In this document: positions 1-12,270 of the stretch, piece by piece | How positions within the stretch are numbered: the first letter of the stretch is position 1 | How the letters are laid out: each line of letters begins with the position of its first letter | Source of the DNA: Nymphaea colorata | Taxonomy: Eukaryota > Streptophyta > Magnoliopsida > Nymphaeales > Nymphaeaceae | Length of the DNA: 64,000 nt | NCBI RefSeq assembly: GCF_008831285.2 | Contig: NC_045151.1 | Location: 5,345,682-5,409,681, forward strand | Direction: 5' to 3' | Notes under the pieces: model-generated | Database searches by the model: none | Seen by the model: the letters and a program-made list of their open reading frames with translations, nothing else | What the model was told of the DNA's origin: nothing | Program-made: the position numbers and the translations under genes

Positions 1-1052
1 GAAAGCTCTCTATGCATGGAATGTGCAAAATTAAAAAGAATAACCCAAAGCAACTATAAGTTGGACTTGACTAATCCTAGGACTCATTATGGACCTCATC
101 AAGAAACCTCCTAAGCATGACATTAAATAGAAATTAAAAACACTTGACCTAAAAAATTAACCTCTATATAGAGAAAAAAAAAAGCACAGCTAAGAATGTT
201 CTGCACTAGTTTCAAAAAAAGTGCCAAAGCACTTCATTCAAAAATATGAAAAAAAACCTTGCTAAGATCCATTTTTGAAATACGCTGAAAAAGTTTGACT
301 AAAAATGAGAATTTGAAAAATACTACATAAACTCAAGCCCATCGAAATATTGTCATGCTATCATCCTTTAATTCTCTCAGGCTTGACTTTTGCATGATCT
401 TTTCATTTCTTTCAAGTAGCATTTTTCTTTAAAACCTTCTCACTTTTAGAGCTTGACATTCACAACACACATAATGAGCTATCAAAGTTACTGCCTATTA
501 GACTTTTTTTAGACCTTTAGTGATTTTTGGGTCAGTAGATTGTACACTGGTTATCCTTAGGCTACTAGGTATAAAACATCCCCTGGGCTTACCTGCTTGA
601 GGTTAATAAGCTTTACTAATGGCAATTAGGCCAAGTGTTTAGTCATCCATCCGTCTTCTTCATAAGATTGAAGTAAATCAGCTATACCTCACCATGCTAC
701 CAGACTACCTTAGATGTACATAACTACTAGACTTGCTTTCCTTTTTTTCTTTCACTTTTGTTCATAGTTTTCGTTTTATTAAGCCATGCATAACCATATA
801 AACAATTTAATCATGAACAAAAACATTCATACCATCATTTCCTTAGAATATGGATAAAGAATTTCACTTCTTAGATTGGTATTCGACAAATGTCCCACAT
901 GGTGCTTAAAATTTTTAAAATAAATAAATCCTAACATGGAGCATCTCATATAAAGCTAAAACTAGACTTTTCTAGCCTGATTTTTGCAAATTTTTAAGAA
1001 AGAAATCAATAGACAAAGTTTTTGAAGGGCACCATCATGCTTAGACAAAGTT
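1..1052. other. AT-rich non-coding DNA beyond the Athila-like integrase
   Basis: No reading frame of note and no recognisable domain. In the minus-strand element described next, this lies downstream of the integrase, so it may be 3' untranslated region or 3' LTR. I could not find an LTR boundary or a match to the region right of 4735. Confidence 0.4.
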
Positions 1053-1479
1053 GTCCTCGGTGGGACTCCCCCATGCTTTGGGCCTAACTACAAAAAAAAT
1101 GTATATGCTAAAACACAATAATTAGAATAACAACGAAGGAATAACACAACCTATAAAGCTGAGAAATCGGCTGAAGTTCATGTGCTTATACCACCATCAT
1201 GCATTCTACAACTCTAGGACCAGCATTATAACTGAAGGGTTACAACATTTTTCTCTCCGACATACACAAGTCTTGAAGAAATCCTCACATTCTACAAAGG
1301 CACTCATGCATGCTCACCCAAAAATCAAATGAAAGTGCCATTATTGTATAAATATAAAAGTAGAAACATGTAAACAATTAAATCAAGTAAATCTTCTCTG
1401 CTAATATACATATATTAGAGATCATAATCAGCTCTGTCAAAATCATCAACCAAAAAAATTTCCTCATGCCCTAGTTGTG

Positions 1480-2160
1480 AGTTGCCAATTATATAGCGCT
1501 TGAGTCATTGCTCATTAATGATAAATATCTAGCAAGTGGGAGGATCTCAAATCTCTATTACTCCTAAAGGGAAGCTGTTTTCACCATAAATGGTTCCTCC
1601 TACTTATTTTTTAAACTTTCATAGAAAGAACTTCCAATGAGAATTGAAGAACTACACTTGTTTTCCCTAGCTCAAACACCTTTCCACAAATATGCTTATC
1701 TAGAAAGATTTGGTGTTAGCTTTATACTTTTTGCCAGTCTTATTAGCCTCATTTTAGAGTTTCTCTAACTTGAATAAATATTAGTAGCATCTTTTATGGC
1801 CAACACGGGCAAAGTTGAAATTCAACATTTTAACAATCTAAAATACCATTTGGTCAAGCTTGTCATGGTGGTGGCATGCCTAAGCCGATAAGGAGACATG
1901 CCAATAGGGGTCTCAAAAGTAGTACATAAGTGCATGACACTTGATCAAGGCATTATGACAAATATTTTCTTGTCATGAAAGATTTTTTTTCAAAAATTCT
2001 CTTGATTTTATTTATTTGAGTCCTAAACCTCTTCATTGGTCTATGGTGACAAAGAATAGCAACCTTATGATGTATACCATATTTCGTCAAACAAAATCTG
2101 CATATGCATTTCAAAAGTGCTCTAGGCCAATCACTTATGTGGTTGTGGTTCACACAAATG
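1480..2160 (-). pseudogene. Gypsy integrase remnant (Athila/Tat type)
   Basis: Around 2085-1995 the minus strand reads YGIHHKVA followed by a degenerate copy of the stretch that in plant Gypsy integrases reads HKVATPYHPQTxGQ, ending KRIFEKK. This is the end of the catalytic core leading to the conserved glutamate region. About 1850-1730 resembles the linker with an (E)LxELxxLR pattern. At about 1540-1490 a stretch reading FPLGVIEI, then INEQ, LKRYI matches the C-terminal domain pattern FPHGAVEI...VNGQRLKPY. Many in-frame stops are present and the catalytic E is not preserved in a clean frame. It is not functional. Confidence 0.7.
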
Positions 2161-2639
2161 ACTGAAGGTATTGTAATTAATGAATTTAAGAATGACCTTA
2201 TGATTGTTACTTATGGTGGCTATGACTTCAATTCATTTCAAAATATAATCACCAACACTGCAGTATATTCACTACCGAACAACAACAAAATGAGCCAAAA
2301 AATGCAATGCTCCAAATGTTAAATATCTTTATGGCTAAGACCAGTAGCATCAACATCACATCGTGTTTGGACAAACTCTCCATCTACAAAAATCCTCATT
2401 CATGTAAAAGGTCAACCAATAGAAGCTTGACTATGACACATTGGGTATAGTCTTGCGATTGATGAAATGCTTTCCATATGATGGAGAGTTTTACAATGCA
2501 AGGTCAAACTCTTACTTGTCCACTAGTACACATCTCCTAATTACTTGGCTTGGACAATGTTTTTGAAGCAGTAGCTCATCCCAGTACTAGTGTTTGACTA
2601 ATAGAAAAATCTTTTTCATTCTTAAACCAATGTTCACGT

Positions 2640-3030
2640 AGTCGTCTAGTCACTGGGTAATTCATGATCATTGCTAACTTGGGCCAATGTGACGTCCTAA
2701 CTGCCATAATGTACTCATCAAGGGACGAGTGACCAATGCAAACTAATCAGATGAAGTTTTCATGATTGGCTGTGAGAATTGGTTAGTGGCTCTCTTCCCA
2801 CTATCTTTCTTATCTTGAATCTTTAGATCAAACTCTTGTCTAAGCAAAATCCACTTGATGGGCCTGGGTTTCGTGTCTTTTTCAAAGAGTAGCACAAAGA
2901 TGCATGATCTGTATAGGGCATGACCTTCGGACCTAGAAGATCGGAGGAAAATTTCTCAAGAGGAAATAACATAGTGAGTGGTTCCTTCTCTATCATCATG
3001 TAATTCAACTAAACATCAAATAGAGTTACC
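2640..3030 (-). pseudogene. Gypsy RT C-terminus / RNase H remnant
   Basis: The minus-strand frame at 3008-2823 (61 codons) starts NYMMIEKEPLTMLFPLEKF and continues LLGPKV, YTDHASL. This is a worn copy of the Gypsy RNase H signature NYxTTEKELLAVVFAxxKFRxYLLGSKV...YTDHAAL. Below 2823 a further KIKKDSGK...QFSQ segment resembles the DKKGxENxVADHLSR tail. The polymerase core with FxDD is not seen upstream. It belongs to the same minus-strand element as the integrase at 1480-2160. Confidence 0.75.
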
Positions 3031-4710
3031 CATGTGTAATATAACTCATATGTTTTTTTTAATATATTGCTCATGAATTGCTTTGATGTTATAATTAGAC
3101 ATTACACATAGTTTCAAAGGTAGTAACTAGTCTAGAGAATGAAAATTAAAGTATTGGTAAGCACATTTTTAATGTTTCAAATGCTTGAAAACACAAATTT
3201 TCAAACACAAATGGTTGCACTTTTGCCAATAACACACATTATGGTCTTGCAATTTTGCTAAGGTCCTTGATGAATCTTAGATAGAATTAGACTTGCACAA
3301 GAAAAAACTCACACTTGCTTCACAGTTGTTGGAGACAATCGTGAAATCATCTCCACCTTCACACAGTCACCTTTATGTCTCACTTACATTTGCTACTTTT
3401 GTGCTTCCATTTCACCTAAATTTATGGTTCTTATTAATATATAATTTGGCTCTCACTTGAAAGGATTAAAAGGTAGCATTAGTGAATGCCACCCTTGCAT
3501 AGTACACTAGCCAATGCCCACGTGTATAACCTGATCCTATGTGTCATGTTCCTAATGTAACTACTCTATATGTGTAACCATTTCATGTATCTCACACCTA
3601 TATCAATCTAAATACAATGGCAGCTAATTAGAGACCCAATTCAACAATAAGTACTTGACAATATAAAAATGAACAAATCACACTAAAAAAGTCCTACAAT
3701 GCCCTTTTCCTCACTCGAACCAGAAACTTTGGACTAGAAGTTTTAAATATATTCCAACTTCTGAAATCACATGGTAAAGTATGACTCTTGACATCACGAT
3801 AGTATATGAGTTAAAAACTGAAACAAGCTTAAGAAAACATGTAAAAAAAAGTTTGAAAATATATTTTCTTTAGAAAATGAGAATCCAGGAAACAAGGCCA
3901 AGAAATCAAAATTTTTGAATAGTAAACCAAAAATAAATAACTAATGAAAATTTTATAATAAGAGCTCTAAAAATTTTAAAAAATTATAGATTGGTTTCTC
4001 AAGGATAAGAAATCTACAAGTCAAAGATAAGCTCAAACTTCTATTTCTACCCCATAAAGTGAATGTCACAAAGTTTCTTTCCCCTATAGGTAAAAAAACC
4101 TGTTTTCAACATATTAAGAATCATGGGTAAAATGTTTTATTATGTAGAATGTTGGTAATTTCTAGTTGTAGACGGATCAGAGATTCAAATATACCAAAAC
4201 TCAATATTGTTCAAGTATTTTTTTCAATAAAATAGGCTTTTTAAAATAGTGAAGGAAAAAAATATTGAAGAAGAAAAAGAAATCACATATTACTACTCCA
4301 TGCACCTCTAGCAAAAATAAATGTTATAAAATTTAGAAGCTCTAGAACTATTTTGGCGTACAATATAACTAAAATATACTCCAAATATGTGTGCACACAA
4401 AGCAAAACAATAAGCATTAAAGCATATCAACTTTGCAAAATGCACTATAATATAGAAAATAGCTCAACAAATTAAAACTATCTAATCACACAATTAACTA
4501 GGGAAAACACAATATAAGGGTTCCTTAAGACTTACACATCTATTGCTCCTTCACTAGTGTGAATCAAATTTTTGTCAAATGAAGCCTAGAGAATCAACAT
4601 ATGAACTCTATACATACCAACTTTTTAATTATATATTTACTAACTAAAAAAGAAACATAAAGTAATATCACTAAAATGATGCAGGGATAGGATTGGATTC
4701 AATATGACGT
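3031..4710. other. Internal remainder of the Athila-like element, nothing recognised
   Basis: AT-rich and stop-rich on both strands. gag and protease would be expected here on the minus strand, but no zinc knuckle or D-S/T-G motif could be found. Confidence 0.4.
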
Positions 4711-4731
4711 TCCTTGGTAACGGTGCCAAAA
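4711..4731 (-). other. PBS-like site, tRNA-Asp type
   Basis: The minus strand reads TTTGGCACCGTTACCAAGGA. This differs at a few positions from TGGCGCCGTTGCCGGGGA, the primer binding site common in Athila/Tat elements and generally taken to match a tRNA-Asp 3' end. It lies upstream of the minus-strand RNase H and integrase, as a PBS should. Confidence 0.5.
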
Positions 4732-4734
4732 AAT

Positions 4735-6359
4735 TGGTGCTGTTTAATCGGTCACTAAATAATAAAAAATGAACTCTCAAGAATATGATGAGTACGGATC
4801 AATCCACATGAAACAAGATGATCCAAATTTAATATCTAAAAAGAAGCACTTTAAATTAGTATCTTGAAAATGATAACACTATCCAAAGATCACAATCATA
4901 ACACTATAAATCAACAAAATGAAGAAAATAAAAAACCAAACATAACTATACATTGCTCAATATTGATCCATGTCAAGTGAAAATTGTCCCTTTATTTCAA
5001 GAAATTCTTGAATTCACTGAAAATTAGCACCTAGAGTTTTCGGAGCACTAAAAGTAACATGTAAAATTCGATAAAAGTGTTAGTAAAATCAATGAAAATC
5101 TTCAAATTACTAAACTATAGGGGTGTTTGTACTCACCTCACTATTTCTAACTAACTACAAAAAATGCCAAGTGAAAATCAGTTTAATAATCAAATTGATA
5201 AAGATAACAACTCTTAACTTATTAAAGAGCTAATCTAAACTAAAATAATAATACTACAAAAATCATGAACAAAACTTAGAAAATAACCATAGCGTAGAAA
5301 CAGTCTTTTGCACAAAGCTTTTGAAAACGTGGAATGTTGATATGAAATTGATGTCAAAATCCACAAAAAATAGGACTTGTTTGAAAGGTAACAACTTGAG
5401 AACGAGCTTTTTTTCAAATAGCTCAAATACTACCTGGACAATTTTTTTATGTAAGCATTTGTAAAGCTGAAAGAAAAGATCCAAGAAGCCCACAATGTAG
5501 AGGATTTCTCTCCTTCAAAACGAAGCAAATGCCACCAGTACTAAAACAAAATTAGATTGCTAATCATATTTCCAAAATTACAACTAATTAAGGTGTGGCT
5601 AGTCAACAAAGAAACTAACCTTCCCACAATCAATACTTTCATAACTAACATAAATAAAAGAAAAATGACCATAGGCTGACATCCTATAGAAGAACACAAC
5701 CTCTAATTGCTAAAAACTTTCAACTCAAAGTAAGAAATATCACAAAGTACCAAGCTACCCAACTAAGGATGAAACAACCTAAACTGCAGCTTCTATTACA
5801 ATTATATGCAATCAACTTGAAATTAACCAAAACCATGAGCTACAAATCACTTAATTTAACCTAGGCCAACTAATACATGACATAATAAAACTAAACCCTA
5901 AAATTCTATAATGCATCAACATAATTAAAACTGTACAAAATGAATGTAGCAACTAAAATCCAAATAAAACGTGGTTCATTCGTATAGGTTAGAAAATCAT
6001 AGTAGTTGCAAGACAAAGAGAAAAATATTGAGAACAGTAATCTATGCAGCACTAAACCTTTGACCAAATGCCCCCAAAATAAAGGAAAAACCTCAAGCAA
6101 AGACTCTATTGGCTGTCAACTCTTCTAGGAGAAACTAGCAGCACCTACACAACTCCTAACACCATCTAACTCAAACTAAATGCATTCATCCTTACATGCA
6201 TAATCAGCAATATCCTAATCACTATCACAAACTACGCTCCTAAACTAACTTGAATCATTAAAGACCTGGAGTAGACAAATGCAAAAAAAGAAACACTTAT
6301 AAAGAAAATTATAAGATATGGCCTACACTAATGAAATACAAAAAGCAAATCTAAACTAC
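4735..6359. other. Possible 5' LTR of the Athila-like element or intergenic DNA
   Basis: Directly beyond the PBS-like site, where the 5' LTR of a minus-strand element would lie. The sequence is very AT-rich with no long frames. No second copy was found for comparison, so the LTR interpretation is positional only. Confidence 0.3.
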
Positions 6360-6364
6360 CAACT
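6360..6364. repeat. Target-site duplication CAACT, left copy
   Basis: CAACT directly precedes TGTTAACACCC. An identical CAACT follows the LTR end at 11104-11108. Five bases is the usual LTR-retrotransposon duplication length. Confidence 0.85.
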
Positions 6365-6561
6365 TGTTAACACCCAAATTTTTCCACGTCAAAATTGAAG
6401 CAATGTCAAAATAGTACAAAAGTACTGTGAAAAATTGCAATTTCAAAGTCAATTTCGAATCTAAAGAGCAATTTAGGTTCAAATCATGAATTTGACTTGT
6501 GACATGAATCTCAAGGCAGAATTATGAGTCCAAACTAGATCCAAATTAGGATTTAGAATCC

Positions 6562-6640
6562 AAATCCAATTACAAATGTCATTTAGAATTAAATCCAATT
6601 ACAAATGTCATTTGGTATCCAAATCCAATTGCAAAATTTA
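6562..6640. repeat. Short tandem repeat, about 30-bp period, in the solo LTR
   Basis: AAATCCAATTACAAATGTC starts at 6562 and again at 6591. A third, shorter, diverged copy (AAATCCAATTGCAAA) starts at 6621. Confidence 0.8.
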
Positions 6641-6847
6641 AATTCTGATTTAAATCGGAGGAATGGATCTAATTCAGTCCAAAAGGCTATGTGGGACCCA
6701 CGTGTGGGCCCTACCTAGCTCGTGTGGTCAGAAGTCCACGCAAGAGAACACACACCCCCCTTTTCCAAAAATATCTTCCCTCAATTAAATTAAAAAATCA
6801 TTTTCAAAAGAAAATGAATAAGGGTTCATAGGAAAAGAGAGACATTA

Positions 6848-6866
6848 ATCTCTCTCTCTCTCTCCC
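6848..6866. repeat. (CT)n microsatellite
   Basis: A run of CT dinucleotides inside the solo LTR. Confidence 0.85.
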
Positions 6867-7778
6867 TTAGTTAAAGAAAAATCAAATTCCAAAGAAGGAA
6901 TAAGTGTTAGAATTAAACTCACCTAACCTACTTAATCCAAGTAGGTTTGAGCTGGGTGCACCCAAATGTGGCACCAATTTCAGTTAGGCTCCATCAACAT
7001 GAACTCAGCTCAGTCAAAAGGGTAGGTCTGTCTCGTGATCCAATCAGTGGACAAAAATAGACCTTGACCGGATCGAATACACTTTGACTAAGCTCAGTCA
7101 AAGTACAATTTATCACAATTAAGAACTTTCTTAGCTCAAATTCATCAAATTACCTCAAACAAAGTCAAAAACCACTCACAAATGAGCTTTCACTTTGGTC
7201 AATTGGTCAAATTTGGCCAATCTGAAAAATTTTGCCCTTCTATGATCAAATTGAGATTACAAAACCTAATTTAAGATTTTATGAAATGCAAATATACATT
7301 TGGATTTATTAAATGCATAAATCAAATACCAATTAAAATCCAATATTTCAAACCAAAGTTTGATTCAATTGAAATCCATCTTCAATCAAGTTATGGATGA
7401 AAATACCCTTTCGAACTAAATTTGATAGAATTTTCAAATTTTATTTAAATTTTAATTGAATTTTCATAATTCAATAACATTTAGAGCTTAACAACTAGGT
7501 CTTAACCTAACAAGCTCAGTTTCAAACAAAAAAAATATAACAAAATAAGGCAAAACTCTGTGCAAGGGCATTTTTGTGCAAAATTTTGGTCAAAGATGGG
7601 CAGCTAAGTCTGAACCAAGGTAGACCACGCCAAGCCCAACCCACCTAGCACGTGTAAATGGGCTAGGTGTGGTCAATTAGAATAATTAAAACCATATTTA
7701 ACTCATTTTACAAGTCCCAGAAGTCTTAAGTGAGTTTTCAAGGTGAGTTAAGAAATTGGTTGAACCCATCTCCTCCTT

Positions 7779-7786
7779 TATATAAA
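7779..7786 (+). promoter_or_regulatory. TATA box of the solo LTR
   Basis: TATATAAA, matching the plant TATAWAWA consensus, lies about 1.4 kb into the LTR and directly before a C-rich tract. It would place transcription start near 7810. The 3' remainder contains a consensus-like splice donor (AAG/GTAGGTGA at about 8160), as expected for a leader intron. Confidence 0.5.
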
Positions 7787-7811
7787 CCTCCCCCCCCGCC
7801 CCCCCCCCCCA
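7787..7811. repeat. Near-homopolymer C tract next to the TATA box
   Basis: About 24 bases almost all C, broken by one T and one G, starting right after the TATA box. Confidence 0.85.
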
Positions 7812-8730
7812 GCAATCAAGGAGGGGGATAAATTTTTGAAGTTTTCATCAAGTTGCTGCAGCCAAGGAGCTAGGAAGGAGAAGCCAAGGAAGAGAAGGAA
7901 AATTCATCCAAACCATCTTCCCCCCTTTTTTCTCATTCTTTTATTCATTTTTCCCTATTCTCTCCATTGATTTTGCTAAGTTAGGGTGCTTAAGTGAACC
8001 CTTACTTAGGATTTTCATGGTGAGAAGCTCTCCCTCTTCCCAACAATTCATTCTTCTTCTTTTTACTTTGATAAGCTTGAATCCAAGCTTGGATTCTTGT
8101 TTAGGATTGCTTGATTTAGAGAACAAGTAAGGAAGAAGATCAATCATCAAGACCGACCACAAGGTAGGTGACTCTAATCCATTTCAACTTCTTGCTCTTA
8201 TTTTTAATTTAAGCACTCAGGGGAAGGGTTTGTTTTCATTTATTTTATGACTGATGTCCAGCTAGGGAAAAACTACGATTAAATGTACCTGTTAATGCAT
8301 AATGCCTCCATGAGTTGGTTTTTCTAAAAGATAAACCCAAGTATCAAATTTTGAAAATGGCCCCAAAGAAACATCACTTTCAAAACAACAAGCTTAAAAT
8401 CATTTTAAACTCCCTACCATGAGAGAATCCCATGGTGAGAAAGTAATTTTCCTGCAACATATATGATGAAAATGTCTATTAGGAGTGGATACATTCTTAT
8501 GATCCACCCTTACACGGCAAAATTATGGACGAACTAGCTTGAGCATTGTCTTGTTTTCATTCTCATTTAAAGTTTTTTTTATTTATGTCTTTCAATTTAA
8601 TTGATCAATGATGGTAGGGGAGATTAGAAACAAGTTTGTAACCTTCCTATGTAAAAGAACCCATACATGAATCATCATGATTCATGAGTTATGCGGTCTC
8701 TTGATAAAATTTCATTTTAAAGAGTAAGAC

Positions 8731-8731
<1 letters not shown>

Positions 8732-8821
<90 letters not shown>

Positions 8822-8838
8822 TATATATATATATATAC

Positions 8839-8917
<79 letters not shown>

Positions 8918-8948
8918 TATATATATATATATATACTATTATATATAT
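8732..8948. repeat. Expanded (AT)n with an internal higher-order repeat
   Basis: Long AT dinucleotide arrays are interrupted twice, about 96 bp apart (near 8819 and 8914), by the same GATTATAT...ACTATTATAT interruption. This suggests the array itself was duplicated. Confidence 0.85.
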
Positions 8949-9169
8949 ACATGTGTAATCTCTTGTTAAAAGTCATTTTCTTCTTTTAAAATCAGGTTGG
9001 AACACGTTTCTAAACTGGTTTTTAAGAAATGAGATCATTTAATTGATCAAGGAAGCTAGGGGAGATTAGAAACAAGTTTGCAATTTTCCTATGTAAAAGA
9101 ACCCAAACATGAATCATCATGATTCATGAGTTATGTGGTCCCTTGATTAAATTTTATTTTAAAGAGTAT

Positions 9170-9173
<4 letters not shown>

Positions 9174-9208
<35 letters not shown>
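9174..9208. repeat. (AT)n array, second copy
   Basis: The short (AT)n core of the second unit of the tandem duplication. Confidence 0.85.
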
Positions 9209-9210
<2 letters not shown>

Positions 9211-10189
9211 GTGTAATCTCTTGTTAAAAGTCATTTTCTTCTTTTAAAATTAGGTTAGAACAAGTTTCTAAACTGGTTGTTAAGAAATGAGATCATTTTA
9301 TTGATTTTCATAGTACAAAGCTATGAACTTACTTTCATTTCATCTTAAATTTTCTTTTATTTTCAGCAACCCACACATAAAGTGTATGCAAGTTGCTGAA
9401 ATCAGATCATACTTTGCAAGAATTAGCTTGAGAATGTCAAAATATACATATTTGAAATGCCTTTTTTCAGCCATAGAGTGGCTAGGCTTTGAGGAACAAT
9501 AAAGAAATCTAAACCTATCCCATTGACATCCTAAAATACTTTTTATGGATTGTTGTGTTCATTCATAAGTTTCTAGATTTTCATGAGACTAATCTATCTC
9601 CTAAAATGTTGAAAATTTTCATTTTCATTTTCTCCAAAAAAGAAGACCAATTATTCTAAAATCGTCCAAAGAAGTTGACGATCCCATTGGCATGAAGTCT
9701 AAAATTTAAGTAGGTTTGAGGAAAAAAAGTCTTTTAAAATCATGATTGAAACCCAACGTGCATATTTGGCACAAAGGGAAACATATTTTCAAATGATGTG
9801 TTCCTTTTGTTGATTTAAACAATCAACTTACAAAAAAAAAAATCAAGTTAATTTCCAAAGACTTGTTGTTTTTGTCTAAGAAACAAGCTCTCTCTCTCTC
9901 TCTTGGAATCAATGTTTACAATTTTCAGCTATTTAAATCAACACAAGATCTGACTTTTTTTAGCTATTTTGAGACAAAAGTGGATGTCATCCATGTCTCC
10001 TATCTGTTTTAAAAATTGGTTTTAGCATCATTTGTATATTTTTTATCATTTTGATAATTTTTTGTTAAGTCTCAAGCTTATGGACTGCATCTCTAATTCA
10101 TGTGCTTAATAATATGATAAGCACATTTAGAGAAAGTCCTATATTTTATTTAAAATCAATCTTTATGTATAGATTATATGATGAGCAAT

Positions 10190-10272
10190 GGACTTTGAGA
10201 GATTATGAGAGAGTGAAACATGAATATTCCAAATGTATAGATTTTGGGAGATTATGAGAGAGTGAAGGATGC
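10190..10272. repeat. Small tandem duplication in the solo LTR
   Basis: GAGATTATGAGAGAGTGAA occurs twice about 50 bp apart, with similar flanks (GACTTTGAG versus GATTTTGGG). Confidence 0.75.
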
Positions 10273-11074
10273 ATGTTTCATATGGTTTCTCTTCTCATTT
10301 CACATATTCACACTCATTTAAAGCCAATAGCACCACATGCACTTTCTCAAGAAATTAAGTGATTCAAATTTGAGTTGCAAAATTGACAAAGTCATATTAC
10401 AACAAGAATTTATAAACCTCACTTAACTTCCAAAGAAAACACAAGCAATGCATTCATAATCTTGGCCAAAATATGTTTAGAAAACAACACATTTTCTAAC
10501 AATTTGGAACCTATGTTTCATCAAAAGAATGAACTCTACCAAATCAAATCTCAATTTTCTAATATCTTAAACCAAATCACACGATTTGGCAAAAGAGAAT
10601 TCAAAATCAATTTTGCTTGCTAAGGTAACTTAGCCATTTTTTCAAAAATTGATCATAAGATGGTCACAATTTCAACCCAAAAATCATCTTGAGTTCACAA
10701 CAAAGAACTCAATTCAATCCACAAAATCTCTAATCGTGGATTTCAAAACAAATGACAAAACAGAGGTTTTTAAATCAATTTGAAAACCCTCTAATTTTCA
10801 AATAACTTTTCAAATAATTTTTCAAGGAATTTATTTTAAAAAATAAGTAACTTATTCAAGATGAACTTTGAACCTAAAACCTCAATGCACAAGCATATAA
10901 GATTTGCATCAATAGCTCGTACATGATCCAAATGATCCTTAGTCTTTGGACCAATTACCCTTATTAAAGGTGGTAGGAACAATTGGACTTAGTACCGATT
11001 GGCGGATCCCTTTCTCTTGAAAATTTCCTTCAAAACTCCAATTTAAAAAGGATTTTTGCTGATTCGCATTTCGA

Positions 11075-11093
11075 CACCCCCTAGAATGGGGTG
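11075..11093 (+). other. Hairpin near the 3' end of the solo LTR
   Basis: CACCCC-CTAGAAT-GGGGTG is a perfect 6-bp stem with a 7-base loop, ending 10 bases before the LTR end. Confidence 0.6.
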
Positions 11094-11103
11094 GGGTCAA
11101 ACA

Positions 11104-11108
11104 CAACT
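11104..11108. repeat. Target-site duplication CAACT, right copy
   Basis: Identical to 6360-6364 and directly after the terminal CA of the LTR. Confidence 0.85.
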
Positions 11109-12270
11109 AGATTTTGATAATAAAGTGAAGCTCTTTCTGTCCTTCTCTTCTTAAAATATGCTCCTACACAAGTAGAGACCTATGAAAAGGTGGGGAAAAA
11201 TATAAATGAAAGAGAAAAGGCTTGATAACAACCTTAGCCTGGAAAATGCTTGGAAATCTCATCGACATGAAGGTTGGACCACTTACAAGCTTGCCAGTTT
11301 CCTTCAACAATACCAAAGAAGATGGGGTCTAAACAGAGAATGAAAACTGAACAATTGCCTTAGCCAACATGAGCACACAAAACAGTCCCCAACATAAGTG
11401 AGGGGATGCTTCAAGGATTGTGGATTATAAACACCATAAGCCCTTAAATTACAATGATAAAAAGCCAAAATGAAGTGGACCTTCCCTCCAATTGACCTTG
11501 TTTTGGCTATTTTTCAACAATTATATGAACATGGCATTACTTACAAAAACCCCAACGATATCACAAATTTCCATCTCATTGTTTTATGCCCTTTTTGGGG
11601 ACTTTTGAAATTTTTATCAAGGAATGTCAACAAGAGCATGGATCCTCAAATTCATGCACCAATGAAGTTCAAGGTTGAGATTTAATATGCTTTGGATAGA
11701 TTTGACATAGATTTCCTAGGAATTCATTCCAAATAAAAAACAATGACATCTTTCCCAAATTAGTTTCAAGTTGGATGAAATTTAAACCATTGCTCCATAG
11801 CATATGTAATATCATGATCATGAGCTTTCAAAACCAAAAGATGAACGTGTGCACTTAATGAAAAAAATATGGTGCACTTCATTTATCAGCAGCTAGCATA
11901 CTGTTTATATTCTTATAGACGTACTTTGTTGTGGTGTAGGCCAGTGACATTAACTTGAGAGAAATAGTTATGAAGAAATCGCACCATATGGGTAATTGCA
12001 ACAATGTATGCTTTTATATTATCAGTATCTCCTTTCATCCAAATAACAATTATCTAATAGTAAATAAGGGCATGCATCACTAGTCATTTTTATGGGTTCC
12101 TTAAAAGCTCCCTTGTTACTAGAGCTACCTTAATAGGAAATTCCAATAATTCTGGCACTACATAAATGCTAGTGAAGGCCTTGGCACACACCAAAATTAT
12201 GTGGTTGCCATTAGTTCCTTTGATGGAAAACTGTGTAGGGTGCCAATGAATCAACAAATTTGGCATAAGG
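11109..12270. other. Unrecognised, mostly non-coding DNA
   Basis: This continues the sequence interrupted by the solo LTR. A 71-codon open frame at 11470-11685 (plus) has no motif I recognise, and its length is compatible with chance. Nothing else is supported. Confidence 0.3.

Larger units (their letters stand above)
1053..4734 (-). mobile_element. Decayed Ty3/Gypsy element, Athila/Tat type, minus strand
   Basis: Read on the minus strand, the order is PBS-like site (4711-4731), RT/RNase H (about 3030-2640), integrase (about 2160-1480), then a purine-rich GGGGGAGT motif (around 1055-1075). A GGGGGAGT run downstream of integrase is common in Athila/Tat elements. Only about 1.7 kb separates the PBS from the RNase H, so gag, protease and most of the RT must have been deleted or lost beyond recognition. 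Stops and frameshifts occur throughout. The assignment rests on degenerate protein motifs read by eye. A Tat-lineage element outside Athila is the main alternative. Confidence 0.7.
8601..9302. repeat. Imperfect tandem duplication within the solo LTR
   Basis: Unit 1 (8601-9040) and unit 2 (9041-9302) both run from TTGATCAA through GGGGAGATTAGAAACAAG, AACATGAATCATCATGATTCATGAG-like text, an (AT)n core, GTGTAATCTCTTGTTAAAAG and AAGAAATGAGATCATTT. Unit 1 is longer because its (AT)n core has expanded. The palindrome CATGAATCATGATGATTCATG-like core occurs in each unit. Confidence 0.85.
6365..11103 (+). mobile_element. Giant solo LTR, 4739 bp
   Basis: Begins TGTTAACACCC and ends GGGGTCAAACA, so it has TG...CA ends with a short TGTT/AACA terminal inverted repeat. 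It is bracketed by perfect 5-bp duplications. No gag or pol coding is present, and no PBS or PPT is seen between the duplications, so this is a single LTR left by LTR-LTR recombination or an LTR-only unit. A TATA box, a C-rich tract, a splice-donor-like AAGGTAGGTGA at about 8160 and a CACCCC/GGGGTG hairpin near the 3' end fit LTR regulatory structure on the plus strand. LTRs of 4-5 kb are known mainly in Tat/Ogre-type Gypsy elements. Assignment to that lineage is inference. Confidence 0.8.

Noticed and set aside
8732-8948. AT-rich array as a replication origin or matrix attachment site
   Set aside because: Simple (AT)n expansion within a repeat. Nothing in the sequence specifically supports an origin.
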